A stretch of 64,000 nt of DNA from Aporrectodea caliginosa (GCA_020284085.1 JACEVL010000078.1:1201501-1265500), one strand, 5' to 3'. Positions 36,320-58,235 are shown, counted from the first letter of the stretch. Made by a program: numbers and translations. The notes: generated from the sequence alone by a model not told the origin.

Positions 36320-37398
36320 TGTGGCAAATTTTAGGGGTGCCCTCCCCGGGCCTTTGGTGGTGGTCTTCCCCCGCGGTCGCTTGCCGATTTTGGCCGGGTA
36401 TCTTTGCCCGTGCGCTGCCGTCCCCTTCCCCGTAGGCCATGTTCTGCTAGGCTTTGCTCCATAGGCTTTGCTCCTCTGCGCTTGCTCCCTGCTAGCCCTT
36501 GCTCTTGCTCCACTGCGCTTGCTCCATAGGCTCCGCCCCCGCGCTTGGCCAGCCTTGCTGATCCATAGGCGTTGCTCCCTGCTAGGCCTTGCTCCACTGC
36601 GCTTGCTCCATAGGCTCCGCCCCTTAGCGCTTGCTCCATAGGCGTTGCTCCTGTCTAGGCCTTGCTCCACTGCGCTTGCTCCATAGGCTCCGCCCCTTAG
36701 CGCTTTGCTCCCTGGGTGCCCTCTAGGCCTTGCTCCTCTGCGCTTGCTCCATAGGCTCCGCCCCTTAGCGCTTGCTCCATAGGCGTTGCTCCTGTCTAGG
36801 CCTTCCCCGTAGGCCATGTTCTGCTAGGCTTGCTCCATAGCGCTTTGCTCCATCTGCGCTTGCTCCCTGCTAGCCCTTGCTCCTCTGCGCTTGCTCCATA
36901 GGCTCCGCCCCTTAGCGCTTGCTCCATAGGCTAGGCCTTGCTCCACTGCGCTTGCTCCATAGGCTCCGCCCCTTAGCGCTTGCTCCATAGGCGTTGCTCC
37001 TGTCTAGGCCTTGCTCCGTAGCCCTTGCTCCGTGCTAGGCTAGGAGGGTGCTATAAATAGACAGACCGTGTATAGGCAGAAAGGCAGAAAGGTAGATACG
37101 CTGATAGAGATAGAGAGATTCTGCTCTGACTTGGTGAACGACGACGTGTGGTGTTGGTCTTGACTTTGATGGTGATCTTTGTCGATTTGAGCTGTGTGCT
37201 CTCGCTACGTCTTCTGAATATATACTTTGATGAAAACCTAGAGCTGACTTGGTTGATTGATTTGAGAGGCCGTCTTCGGGGAAATCCAAGACGTTCGCAA
37301 TACTCCGGACGCCGGACTTGCGCTCCTTCGAGCGACACGCGGCATTGCAGTCCCTCCTAGCGACACTCTACGCCTGATAGAAGGGGTGTTTCGCTTCA
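36320..37398 (+). repeat. 3' LTR
   Basis: 1079 bp starting TGTGGCAAATTTTAGG and ending CGCTTCA. It has the same U3 minisatellite with a different unit count and only one CTATAAATA, at 37051. Confidence 0.95.
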
Positions 37399-37605
37399 TG
37401 GCAGGGGCCCTGAAATGTCTAAAACTTTGCTCAAACTGAAGAAACCTGTGGGTTTTGAGGGGCCCGGTTCTATGGCAAGGGCCCGGAAATGTAACTCAAA
37501 CTGATAAAACCTGTGGGTTTAGGGGGCCCGGTTCTATGGCAAGGGCCCTGAAATGCTACAACTTTGCTCAAACTGATAAAACCTGTGGGTTTTGGCCCAA
37601 TGCAG
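37399..37605. repeat. Minisatellite, about 3 units of 65-75 bp
   Basis: Repeated ATGGCAAGGGCCCTGAAATG, AACTTTGCTCAAACTGATAA, AACCTGTGGGTTTT and GGGGCCCGGTTCT. It starts directly after the LTR. GGGGCCC-rich ends of this kind are also seen in some hAT elements. Confidence 0.85.
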
Positions 37606-37894
37606 TCTCTATATGACGGATGCTTGATGAATCATGATACACAGGGCCACAGACGTAATACTGTATGTATGGTGTCTGCATATAGGTCACCCGATGTGTC
37701 ATAGTATTTGACCCACAGTAGAAGCGAACACAGTTGCACACGAAGATACTTTCATTCGGATGAACAACAATAAAAATAGGGCAAGAGATTCTCCCCTCAG
37801 ATCTACAACAACCGCATACCATGCATTTACCTCGGCTTTACCATCACTCATCTCCAGGGCTGAGGAATGCTGGAAATAATATCTGCCTTGTCTG

Positions 37895-38072
<178 letters not shown>

Positions 38073-40502
38073 ACAAGTCTATCTATTGCGAAAGTAGTTA
38101 TTCATGTTCAGAATACAGTCGCTAATGATGCTAATCCATTCGTTTACTTTTAAACAAAATAGCGATTTCAATTAAATTCTTCAATTTAATAGCTAGTTGA
38201 TGAAGCTTTATAATAGAGAAACCGGTCTATTGAATCTCTGCCAGAAAAGCAAGACAGTAACGAATGTGACGGTGAAAATTGGACTGAAGAGGTTAGTTAG
38301 CACTACAGATAATTCTATTGGCAATGTTTTCAACGAAAACGATTTAGTAGCTCTGTCATTTAACATAGTCTCAGTTGTTCAGTCAAAGAATAAAGGCGCG
38401 AGCACAGTAACAGACGTTGGGCATCACTCCGCATCAGAATAATTTCGGTCTAGCTGTTAGTGCAAAGTTCAGTAATGCAGACAAATATCGATTTCTGACT
38501 GAATTCCATACTCCACCAGAATCATATGCGTAGCCCAGCAGTCCAGTACTTCGCAGTACGCACCCCTATGGTAAAAATACTAGCCACGCTACTGCTTGAT
38601 AAAGGCTATCCTACTATTTCAGTTATTTAAGTCACAACTGTTGTGGTCATAATTATTATAGTTGAATAACTTTAATTTCAAAAAGACTGCTATCAGTATT
38701 ATATTTGAGATTCATCAGCAGTCGGCCTAGAATAAATTAGGCTTATTGGTTTTCTGGCAGCCATAAAATCTTTAACTGGATGTAAATTTATGAATTGAAA
38801 TTTGAGTTATTATCCAAATAAATAATACTTGAACTTACAACTGGATATAAGTTGTCATAATAAATAATTGATACCAAATTACCAATAGATTATATTATAT
38901 TCCTTTAAGTTGACAAATTAGACGATGAATTACCATCAGAAATCTGGAGCTCAAAAAAGGAAAGAAAGATTAGCGAAAGTCAGGAATACAATCCTTCAGT
39001 CTTGGATTTTCAATTTTATCAAAAGCGAATGATGCAGCAAATCAAGCTGACAATATCATCGCTAGTAGTAATAGTAGTAGTAGGCTATTGGAGTTGATGA
39101 TCATGGCACAGAGCGAGTTGTTGATGTAGTCTATGTAGACATTGCAAGTGACATATCCTCACCTCCTGAGATTGGACATCATAATCATAATGCGACAACT
39201 GTCACAAGTCAAGTTGACGTAGAGCCTGAAAATGGGTATGGAAGCAGTTTCATGCCTGCCTAGCAAGAAAATTAGACTTCGGTGCCGTGATCGAATTGTT
39301 TGCAAGCCGGAAAGCCCGCAAGCACATTTTTACTACATGTAGACTTAATAAGTACACTTAAGTAGTCATTTAGGCCTGCATTTATTTAGTATAATAGTAT
39401 CTACTATACGGTAAATTTCTCTTGTAACTGTAAAAATTAAAATCATTTATCACATTCACATAGCCTAATGACATTTTCATGTTTTTGTAAATTTCTTTAT
39501 AATTAGAGTCAGAGATGGATCTTTTAAAATTGATTTTTACATTTACTTTTACTATTATTAATATTACCATTATTATTATTCATTAAATGTAGTTTGATAG
39601 CCTTTTTACAGTCTTATATCAGATTCGGGCTTACAGATAAAATCGAAAAAACAAGGGGCCCTGATAGACTCTGAGAAGTGTCTGCCCCGGGGCCCGCCTT
39701 GGCTCTCATGCCCACCTACACTGCAAATCAAATATAACTTACGTCCTAGAATTCACAACTTTAACCTCCCAATCAATGATAAATGTAATTATATACCACG
39801 TATCTTGTTTAAAGATACATATTAATTAATTGTCCTATAATTATAATTACTTGTATATTTGTCTAGAATTATTAACGTTAGCCTGACTGTTTTAGCTAAT
39901 TGTGTTACTTGTAACCTGTTGCGTTTTGTCAACTGGATTATTTTGAAATTAAAAGAATATTGATTGATTGATTGATCAAAGTCATTCGACCATGCATGAA
40001 TCATCCTTATCAATGACCGAGGCTTGACTGCCCTGGATTAATTCAGAGGGCGCTTTAGGTGAATGACGACTTCATGAGTTGCCATTTTAATCTCATGATT
40101 AATAATCTCTGGCGCGGTTTTCGATCGTATCTGGATCAAAAATCCTTTTTATTTGGGTAATAATTGAGATGAATAATTGATTACTGGTTTTATTTTGATA
40201 GTTAATGTGTTTCCAGTGCGCGCAAAGTGACATATCTGCTTAGGACGATTGTGTAAGTGGCATTTGTGTTATAGTCACATGTATTCAGTAAGACATACTA
40301 GTCTTGACCCCGATAAAGACTCGATGACCTTTATCCCAAGAATGTTATATAAAAACATGTACTACAGTACTAATTAACACAACCATAAGAAGTAGCCATA
40401 CTGTCAACTGTTATTGTTCACGTACAGCGTTTTGCCTGTTGTTTTGTGGAAATAAACGAATATACATACATACCGGTAGACGTAAATAATTATAGGATAA
40501 AT
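38073..40502. other. No intact gene recognised
   Basis: AT-rich sequence with one possible transposase relic (38934-39260) and a GGGGCCC-containing end near 39655-39700. No host exon identified. Confidence 0.5.
38934..39260 (+). pseudogene. Possible transposase N-terminal relic
   Basis: A short frame from an ATG reads HQKSGAQKRKERLAKV; an SGAQKRK start is typical of ZMYM/hAT-like transposase proteins. It is followed by stops and frame changes, including a VTSQVDVEPENG segment. Too short to assign firmly. Confidence 0.3.
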
Positions 40503-40825
40503 CTTCTGCGGCGGAAAATAAGCTGGGGTCAGCCACAGGATTACTATTTTCGAAGACGGAAGCGCTTTGCGCATGCGCAACCCTTGGAGGGGAGTATGTA
40601 TTATAATCGGCCTATTTCAATGGAAGAAGTTTAGCACTAATGGCGTCGTGAGGGTCGGTTAGGGTCAGGTTAAGCGTCGTGAGGGTCGGTTAGGGTCAGG
40701 GTTAGGGTTTGTGTTGTCATTAGAAAATCTTCAAAATCGGGACCCCTAAAGCGCAAGTTAAGCCCTTACCGAGTCGTCAATTTTAGATAAAATTTGCGGA
40801 AACAAAGCTCTTCCCGCCGCAGAAG
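40503..40825. mobile_element. Possible MITE with CTTCTGCGGCGG ends and telomere-like core
   Basis: CTTCTGCGGCGG (40503-40514) and its exact complement CCGCCGCAGAAG (40814-40825) are 300 bp apart. Between them a 33-bp duplicated segment contains GGTTAGGGTCAGG and GGGTTAGGGTT (40645-40712). Confidence 0.45.
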
Positions 40826-41040
40826 TAAGTTTTTCTAGCATTGCGTGGCGTCATTTTCCATACGATATACTGCCTAGAAGCACCACGCATAATTATACTG
40901 GTTAAAAAAAAGAACAAAGCTCAGGAGAACCGTTATCCAGTCAATTTGTGTAGTATTTGTGCTGATGTTGTGGCGCCCGCACACATGAACTCGATTAGGC
41001 TCCCCTTCCTTGGCCCTGCACCTAGAGGATTTAATAGAAT

Positions 41041-41365
41041 CTAACCTAGGAACTTCTATAGCGCCAATTTATTAATGCTCGAGGCTTCAGTCGATGGTCG
41101 CTAAAGTACTAAGCAAAACTGTTGTGCACCAAAATTCCATAGTGAATCAAAAGGGAAGAAAGCGTAGTTCTAAGGGAGTCAAAGAAGACACAGAAACAGC
41201 ATACAGAGGAAATGAGTCCAGGAAATGAGTTTTTAGTTGAGCTCTGAAAGCCAGAATAGATATTGCAGAGTAAACTTTTGCAGAAAGAGAGTCCCATAAA
41301 CTAGGGCCAGCAACAGAAAAGGTATTCCTGATTTTGAACTCTTGATCCACATTTGACAATGACAA
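41041..41365 (-). mobile_element. LINE 3' fragment (minus strand)
   Basis: On the minus strand KIRNTFSVAGPSLWDSL, then AISILAFRAQLKTHFL, which is the C-terminal end of CR1/L2-type reverse transcriptases. The LINE tail (TTGGCGCTATAGAAG) is at 41056-41070. Confidence 0.8.
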
Positions 41366-43520
41366 CTAGTGCTGGTTTTCATATTTTGTCCCTTCTGCAC
41401 ACTTTTATGTGGATGCCATGGCTGACACGTAAATATTGATTAGGTGATAATTCTGCTGACGAAACATTTTTGGTTGGAGCATGAAGTTGTTACCATTGCA
41501 TGCAGGTCTGTCTCAGGCTAGCATGGTCTTTGTACACAGGGACCTAAAATGGCATGGCATCTATTCAAATGGACAGCTGTGCTGAAGTATCTGGCCTGAT
41601 AAATTCGTATGATTGCTATAGAAATGTGTACATTTGTTTTTTTACATTTAATTACCACTTTTCCAGTGCCAATCACAGACATTTAAACCTCCTTTCACAC
41701 TGACCCACAACATAGCTTTCGTGTGGCACTGAGCAGTTTAAGTCATTTACATTTGCGTCTCCCTATATTTGCCAACAATTCATTATCCAAAATGAATGAA
41801 AAGCAAATCCATTGATTCTGCCACTTACTTAACTTTCAGTTCTGAAGGTTGATGCATTACAAATATATTTATTTAAAGCGTTTACCATGCACTTAAGTCA
41901 GCAAGTCAAGAGGCTCTGTATTCAATGCAGTTCTACTGTGTAATTCTTAATTAGCCGTTGCATTTATGTGTAAGACTTCCAAGGGCCTCAGCTGTTTCAG
42001 TGCTTAACTACAGCTTTCGATCCTTCATGAGGCTTTGTTATGAACATGTAAATTACAAAAGTCATTAATGAAGCAGGTGTCATTGGGGATCCATGTACAC
42101 TTCACTGCTTTCATGCCCCATACCCTCTGATTCGGGTTTTCATTCACTCCCAGCTTTCTCTTCCCTTCCTTTCCCTCTCATATATTTTTCCTAGGGTAGT
42201 TGTTCACTAAAGAAAGTTTTGGGAAGGTTCAAATTTCCATGTCTGTCTCCCAAACTATGGAGAAAGATAGTCGTTTGCCTTATTGAGAGCAGCTTGGTCC
42301 AATACCCACAGTCGGGCTAAATTTGTGACTTTGGCTAAGCATTGTTGAAATTTGGAATGTGAAACCACAATACATCAAATTTAACAAAACCTCTAGATAT
42401 TGTAAAGCATAAAAGATTTTCGACTAGGTGTATAGAGGGGCTTGTTAAGTACTTGGTTGGTTCTGGGCTAAGCTTTGGCTGTAAAAATTTCACAGCATAC
42501 CTTTGAAATTTCTTTATGAAATTTTACTTGTAAAGGGTAATTTGAGCATAAATGAATGGGGTTCCAAGAGGGGAACCCTAGCATGAACTTTTCAATACAA
42601 GAGTGGTTGACTGATCTTACTGTGAAGCTCCCAAGCTTAACTTATAACTGTTTCTGAGTTTATCTTTTAAAATTTCTGATGAAAATTTTGTTTTTAAAGG
42701 GTTATGCATTGGTAAACAAAGGGATTGCTAGATGGTTAACACTTACTTCTTGGCATGGGCTTTTCTTTTTGATCCAACATTGGTGATTGACTTGACCTTC
42801 AGCAGGTGTCAGAGCTTTGGCTGCCAGTGCTTAGAGAACACATCTGTTGAAACTTTCTATTGGGAATTTGACTTTTAAACCATATGCAAATGACCAGAGG
42901 TTTTAAAGCTGACACCTGGGTTTGAACATTTTTTCAAGACTAGGGACCTTAACTTGACCTCTAGAGGTTAGTTGAACTTTCTCAAGATGCTTGGCAGTCT
43001 GCAGCCAAAGGCAATGCAATGAAGAGTTTTTAGACTGACACAACTACTCATTGTTGAATCTGCTTTCTGGTTATACTAACCTCAACCAAACAAAACAAAA
43101 ACTGAAACCTGCTATAATGTATTCTCCCATCTGTTAAATACAATGTGGCTTAGCAGTTGTAAACTATTCACTGAAAGTGTGGACTTGAGGATAGTCGATG
43201 GGACTGAACTTTGCCAAGGGTTACTGTTAGGTTAAAGCTGACCCAATCTAAATTTGTTATAATGGCTAGAGATTTGACTCTTGTTCCTCTTGGATCACAC
43301 CCTCACTGCAACTGGGAAGTACCCTCCCTGTCTGCAGGATTAAACAATTGCAGCACTTTTTACGCTGCCAGGGTTTGAGTGACCATCTATTTTGCAGCTG
43401 TGGACTTAGTTTTGCTGCAATTCGTGACCCAGTAGGAAGTGCTGACCAACAGCAATTGATATGTTTCAGCCTTGCAGTATTCTTCAATTCCACTGTAATC
43501 TTTCTGTATAGTATTTAATT
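41366..43520. other. No gene recognised; upstream flank of vasa
   Basis: No coding similarity or clear TATA box found. A non-coding first exon and the vasa promoter probably lie here or in the last 200 bases before the ATG, but I cannot place them. Confidence 0.4.
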
Positions 43521-43524
43521 CCTT

Positions 43525-43612
43525 CAACATATGGGTCGGGAGCGCTCCTGAGTAGTAACCTTGAAGGGGCGCTATATAAATCTTTGGAATGAATGAATGA
43601 ATGAATATGGTA
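43525..43612 (+). repeat. LINE 3'-tail fragment just upstream of vasa
   Basis: GTCGGGAGCGCTCCTGAGTAG, CTTGAAGGGGCGCTATATAA, then (GAAT)n. It ends about 100 bases before the vasa start codon. Confidence 0.75.
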
Positions 43613-43714
43613 ATGGTTGTGCAGAACTTGTTGTAATACATGATGGGTTTATGTTGTTTTTCTTTAGCAGCAGCTGTGTGCGTCGTTTGACTGTGAACAA
43701 TTAGAGAAGAAGAA

Positions 43715-53823
<10,109 letters not shown>

Positions 53824-54575
53824 AGGAGCGGTTTCAGTCTCATTTTCAGGAAAACTTTGACAGTTGTTTGAGTTTCTAGTTACAATTAACTGTCTCATAA
53901 TTCAAGTGGAAATTTATTATGTTTTTGTTGCTGTTCAATGCAGGTGGAATTTGCTGTGATGCAAAACCTTTATCGATGATTCTGATTTAATATGAATTTT
54001 ATATGAATTGATTTTTTTTATTTGGCTGCACTTGAATTTTATTTGTTTCTTCTGTTTTTTGCCTCATTAATTTTTTTGGTATGGCTTTATCAGCCTGAGA
54101 TATTTGTCTTTCTGCATATTTTTTCAAGTATTTCATCCATTTGATATCTTACTGTATGACCAGGATTATCATGTAAAAATTTTGATACAAGATAATACGG
54201 CAGAATTTGTTGGTTTTGATAGATACTTCACCACTAAGATGTCTATAACTTTCATTTAAGTGTCTTCTAATGTATGCTTTTCTGGAAATTTATATAGACA
54301 TTGACATATCTCAAACACACTGTTAATTGCTAATTTTTCTCTGATACATAGAAACATGATGGTTATTTTAGCTGAAAATCTTCATAAGTTGTACATCTTT
54401 GCTTGTCAAGAGGAGCATGTGCACATTCTAACAGTTTTGATCAATAGATACTGAAACTATAAAATCTTGTTTTTAAACTTAGAACACGTAGGCAAATTAC
54501 AGATGTAGATAATTGAAAGTTGCCTTATTTTGTTTAGTTTCTTACGCCGGCAATAAAGTTTGTAACTGTTTACGT
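53824..54575 (+). other. vasa: Candidate vasa 3' UTR
   Basis: AT-rich and non-coding after the stop. The first clear AATAAA is at 54552-54557, giving a UTR of about 750 nt. The end is inferred. Confidence 0.5.
54552..54557 (+). promoter_or_regulatory. vasa: Poly(A) signal AATAAA, candidate for vasa
   Basis: Canonical hexamer on the gene's strand about 730 nt after the stop, in CCGGCAATAAAGTTTG, followed by T/GT-rich sequence. Confidence 0.55.
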
Positions 54576-54800
54576 ACTTTGTGATCTGCTCAGGCTGCAC
54601 TGAAACTGTTAGTTTACATGTATTTTCAATTCTGTTAACGTATAAGTTTTTGATTTTTTAAAATTTCTTTTGCTGGTGATAAAATTCTTTGCAACTGTTT
54701 TGGTTAGGTACTACACCTGCATGTGATCTGTTCAGGCTGCACTGAAGACAGTTCATTTATTTTCAATTCTGTGTTTCATGTATTAAGCTTTTGATGCAAC
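54552..54800. repeat. Diverged direct duplication at the vasa 3' end
   Basis: GATCTGCTCAGGCTGCACTG with ATTTTCAATTCTGT (first copy) and GATCTGTTCAGGCTGCACTG with ATTTTCAATTCTGT (second) lie about 140 bp apart. The second copy has ATAAAATTC where the first has AATAAAG. Confidence 0.7.
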
Positions 54801-54944
54801 AAGGTGGTTGAGAAGTTGTGTTTTCCTGGATGGATTCATTAATGCAAAATTTGTTTTTGCCCAGTCGACTTGTGATGTTAGTTTATGTTCAAAATACTTG
54901 TAGTCTTATTACCAAAACTGTTCTAATGTAGTATATAAGAAGTC

Positions 54945-55225
54945 GAGACAAAGAGCAGTACCCATGCTAGCCCTGAGGCACCATGGGCATGAAGTGTTAG
55001 TGACTTTATTTTCTTAGCCTCGGCATAGGAGGGTGGGTAGCCAGTCCTCTCCCTCACCGTCTCATCTTCACACTGACAGTGTATGGTCAGTGTACTCATT
55101 ATAGTTGAGTTGGCTAGGGGCACAGGTCAAACAGAAATCTTGAACGAAATTTCTGCCCTGGCCGGGATTTGAACCCCCGTTTGACAGTCCAGCACGCTAA
55201 CCACTACACTGTCGAGCATCCCTTA
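54945..55225 (-). mobile_element. tRNA-derived SINE, family 1 (full-length minus copy)
   Basis: On the minus strand: TAGTGGTTAGCGTGCTGGAC (A box), GGGGGTTCAAATCCCGGCC (B box), then the body with AATGAGTACACTGACC and ACTAACACTTCATGCCCATG. Confidence 0.85.
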
Positions 55226-55384
55226 CTGTAGTGTATAAAGATAGGGCCAAATGACCCCTTTATATACTAGATTATGCAAAGCAGGGGATATGGGACCTGT
55301 TCGTTAATCTACATATTCTACACAACTTGTCTGACCCAGCTCATCACTGCAGTTTGAGCGCAGTGTTGCGAGTAAATAATATAA

Positions 55385-56120
55385 GCTGACAACTTTCGGC
55401 GGATGACAGCGGTTCCATGGATCACCTGTGTGTAGCCGAGTTGGCCATAGAGGCGATAAGTAGAGCATAAATTCAGAAACACCTTCCTGTCCTGGCTGAG
55501 ATTTGAACAGGTAAACCTATGTCTTGGCTTATTTTATCATTGCATTGAACCTATCCTGTTTTTAGTGTATTGTATTATTTCTCTTGTCTGACTGCGTAAA
55601 TGGAAGTGGGATTGATAGAAATAATTTTTTGCGTAAATAGAAGTTGGATTTATTAAAAGAATATGTTTGCGTTGACATGGAAGTTGTCAGTTTCAGTTAC
55701 ATGAAACTATTTACGAAACGGCAATAAATCAATTCAAGCCATAGCCTAGCAAAGAATTACTTCGATGGGGATTTAATATAGGCCTATATAGCCTTCTAGA
55801 CTACTGAGGAAGAAAACACTTATTAGAAAGCTATATGCAAAGTCGACCATTGCAATCCCAATCTTGCGCTTAGTTAGAATCTCGTGAGAAGGGCATTAAT
55901 AACGAAATTTAGAGAAATATTTTTCGTAATTTCAAAACAGAAAAGTAAAACGAAACAGAAATTTAGGGAATTTTTCGTAACTTGAAAAGCGAAAACAGAC
56001 TCGCGTGCGTTCTGTGAAATTAACCATTTCTACCTCAGTTGTTAAGTAATAATAACAATGACAGCGGTTCCTTGGATCACCGATGTGAAGCCGAGGTGGC
56101 CATAGAGGCGCTAAGTAGAG
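55385..56120. repeat. Two copies of a 72-bp repeat with unique sequence between
   Basis: TGACAGCGGTTCC(A/T)TGGATCACC, then AGCCGAG(T/G)TGGCCATAGAGG and CGATAAGTAGAGCATAA occur at about 55403-55472 and 56058-56126. No gene is recognised between them. Confidence 0.75.
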
Positions 56121-56157
56121 CATAATAATAATAATAATAATATCTTTTCTTTAATAA

Positions 56158-56372
56158 GCGGGGCCCGATAGCGCATTGGATAACATCTGGCACAGAGACC
56201 GAGAGGTACCGAGTTCGAGCCCCCGTTGGGCGGATGTTTGTAGGCTGCTATTAGCGCCGTTGTATTGCAAGCTGTCTGTTCTGTTAGTAGTTAAGATTTC
56301 AATTGCATAACATGTAGTGCAGTGCGTTTGTCAGGCGCTTATTAAAGAAAAGATATTATTATTATAAATTCA
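56158..56372 (+). mobile_element. tRNA-derived SINE, family 3
   Basis: GGGGCCCGATAGCGCATTGG (A-box-like) and ACCGAGTTCGAGCCCCCG (B box) at tRNA-like spacing, then an unrelated body and a TATTATTATTAT tail. Confidence 0.75.
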
Positions 56373-56394
56373 TAATTTTTAAAGGAATTACAAT

Positions 56395-56645
56395 AACACG
56401 CCTCGGACTGGCTATTCGCCCTCCCTCTAGCATCTCAAGGCTTAAGACTCAATGACAAAGAGATGAGGGTGGCGGTGAGCTTGAGACTGGGGGCGGTCAT
56501 CTGCTGTGCCCCACACGCTTGTCCATGTGGTACAATGGTTTCAGCCAGAGGATCGCACGGTATGGCTTGCACGTTGGGTTTCGGCAGACAAGCCAGACAC
56601 TCTTCAATCAATGAAATCGTGCTACGCAGCCTCAGAGGCCGTCCA
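56395..56645 (+). mobile_element. Truncated second copy of the LINE at 56850-58083
   Basis: It matches about 57325-57555 (GAGATGAGGGTGGC, GGGGGCGGTCATCTG, CCAGAGGATCGCACGG against CCAGAGGCTCGCATGG) with frame breaks. It ends abruptly at GGCCGTCCATAAATGACGTC, which looks like the end of a different repeat (56636-56745). Confidence 0.8.
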
Positions 56646-56849
56646 TAAATGACGTCACGCACCTAGGGGGAGGGAGGTCGGAAATTTGTGACGATGTGTG
56701 ACATGGGGGTGGGGGTCTGAGCAGTGTGACGTCACACCAGGTCTATGTTATTAAATTTAACAATTAACAACAATTTAATTTTATTAATAACAGCACTAAC
56801 TTTGAGGATTAAATTTTAATTATTTTTTTTAAGACAAGACGCAATCCTG

Positions 56850-58033
56850 ATACTACGATGTTCAATTGGGGCCCCGAGGCTTATATACATTCTCCGCTGC
56901 ACGCCTTGTCATGAACACCCGGGCCTCTCGAAATTCGACGAAGGATTACGTGATGGCACCGAGAGCATTCTTAACATCGCTCTCTCTGACGATCAATGGT
57001 CACTCGCTTCCATGCCTATCAGGATGGGCGGGTTGGGAATAAGAAGAGCATCTTCGTTGGCACTTCCAGCTTTTTAGCCTCAGCCGCAAGATCTCAGCTC
57101 ACCCAATCGCTCATCCTCGCCCTGACACAGGTGCCTGAGGATTCTATCTTGGAAATAATGAGAACGAGATGGCAGCAGAGCACCGCTGAAACGTCCGACT
57201 TCCCATCTTCAGACTGCAAACAGTCTTCATGGGATACACCGCTGCTGTCAGCGGCCATGTCGGGGATCGAATCGCGCGCCCGGGACCCGTATGACCTGGC
57301 CAGGCTAAACGCCATACAGGCCCCACACGCTTCAGACTGGCTCTTCGCCCTGCCGCTAGCAGCCCAAGGCCTAAGGCTGAACGACGAGGAGATGAGGGTG
57401 GCAGTGGGCTTGAGACTAGGGGCGGTCATCTGTGCCCCACACGCATGCGCATGTGGAACAATGGTCTCAGCCAGAGGCTCGCATGGATTGGCTTGCTCAC
57501 TGGGCTTCGGCAGACAAGCAAGACATTCTACAATTAACGATATTGTGCTGCGCAGTCTCATCAGGGCAGGCATACCATCGATCAGGGAACCGGTTGGCCT
57601 TACCCGACTGGATGGGAAAAGACCGGATGGCCAAACCTTGATTCCTTGGAAAAGCGGGCGTTCTCTGATTTGGGATGTGACAATCATTGACACTTTCGCG
57701 CCATCGTACTTGGCCGAGACATCAGCAGCGGCAGGAGGAGCGGCGGAAATAGCCGCGACTAGAAAGCAATCCAAATACGCTGAGCTTCAGACGAGATACT
57801 GTTTTACCCCTATCGCGATAGAAACGATGGGGCCTATGGACCACGAAGGCCTGGCCTTCATCTTGGAACTCGGCCGACGATTGACAAGAACAACGGAAGA
57901 TCTTCAAGAAACTTTCTTCCTGTTCCAAAAGATTTCAGTTACAATCCAGCGGTTTAACGTTATCGCGTGCCTGGGTTCGATGAGGCCCTATAGAACCATG
58001 ATTTAAGAACCATGATTTTAAGAACTCTGATTT

Positions 58034-58083
<50 letters not shown>
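56850..58083 (+). mobile_element. 5'-truncated non-LTR retrotransposon 3' end with (TAA)n tail
   Basis: From about 56890 one frame reads SKFDEGLRDGTESILNIALS, then MPIRMGGLGIRRASSLALPA, typical of the region after the reverse transcriptase core. A one-base frameshift near 57070 moves coding to the long downstream frame. The element ends in a (TAA)n tract at 58034-58083. Confidence 0.85.
56996..58006 (+). pseudogene. LINE reverse transcriptase C-terminal frame, up to 336 aa
   Basis: Genuine coding similarity starts near 57075 (FLASAARSQL). It includes the ASDWLFALPL, EEMRVAVGLRLGAVIC, CACGTMVSARGSHGLAC (Cys/His cluster), DGKRPDGQTLIPWKSGRSL and FLFQKISVTIQRFN segments found at the C-terminus of a family of non-LTR elements common in marine invertebrates. 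The first 25 residues are out of frame with the element. It lacks the catalytic domain, so it is a relic rather than a gene despite its length. Confidence 0.8.
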
Positions 58084-58085
<2 letters not shown>

Positions 58086-58181
58086 GACACTGCCGAGTGA
58101 GTTGCCGTTCCAGACCACCATCAGTAACATCTCCAGATATTGTTTGGATCGCCTGAGGGATCATTGATACCTCGGGCAAAA

Positions 58182-58235
58182 AAATAATAATAATAATAAT
58201 GTCGTCATTATTATTATTGTTATTATTATTTATTG
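58182..58235. repeat. (AAT)n / (ATT)n inverted microsatellite
   Basis: AATAATAATAATAATGTCG is followed at once by TCATTATTATTATTG, so a hairpin can form. Confidence 0.85.

Larger units (their letters stand above)
31687..37398 (+). mobile_element. Ty3/gypsy-like LTR retrotransposon, young, internally deleted
   Basis: Two direct LTRs (31687-32706 and 36320-37398) flank a 3.6-kb interior with a tRNA-like primer site at 32708, a gag-protease frame, a pol remnant and a polypurine tract at 36307-36318. The last 350 bp of the LTRs differ at only a few positions, so insertion was recent. No target-site duplication is visible (GGTAC before, TGGCA after), and the left flank is LINE while the right flank is a minisatellite. 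This suggests later rearrangement or recombination between copies. The element cannot be autonomous as read because reverse transcriptase and RNase H are absent. Confidence 0.93.

Noticed and set aside
35603..36817. 404-aa minus-strand frame with repeated AYGASA(K/V) motifs
   Set aside because: It runs through the 3' LTR minisatellite and the untranslated region; the motif is just the reverse translation of CTTGCTCCATAGGC units.
56158..56235. Possible tRNA gene
   Set aside because: A and B boxes are present but the arms do not pair as a tRNA and it continues into a SINE body with an ATT tail.
57094..57774. 226-aa minus-strand frame
   Set aside because: Antisense shadow of the LINE coding frame on the + strand.
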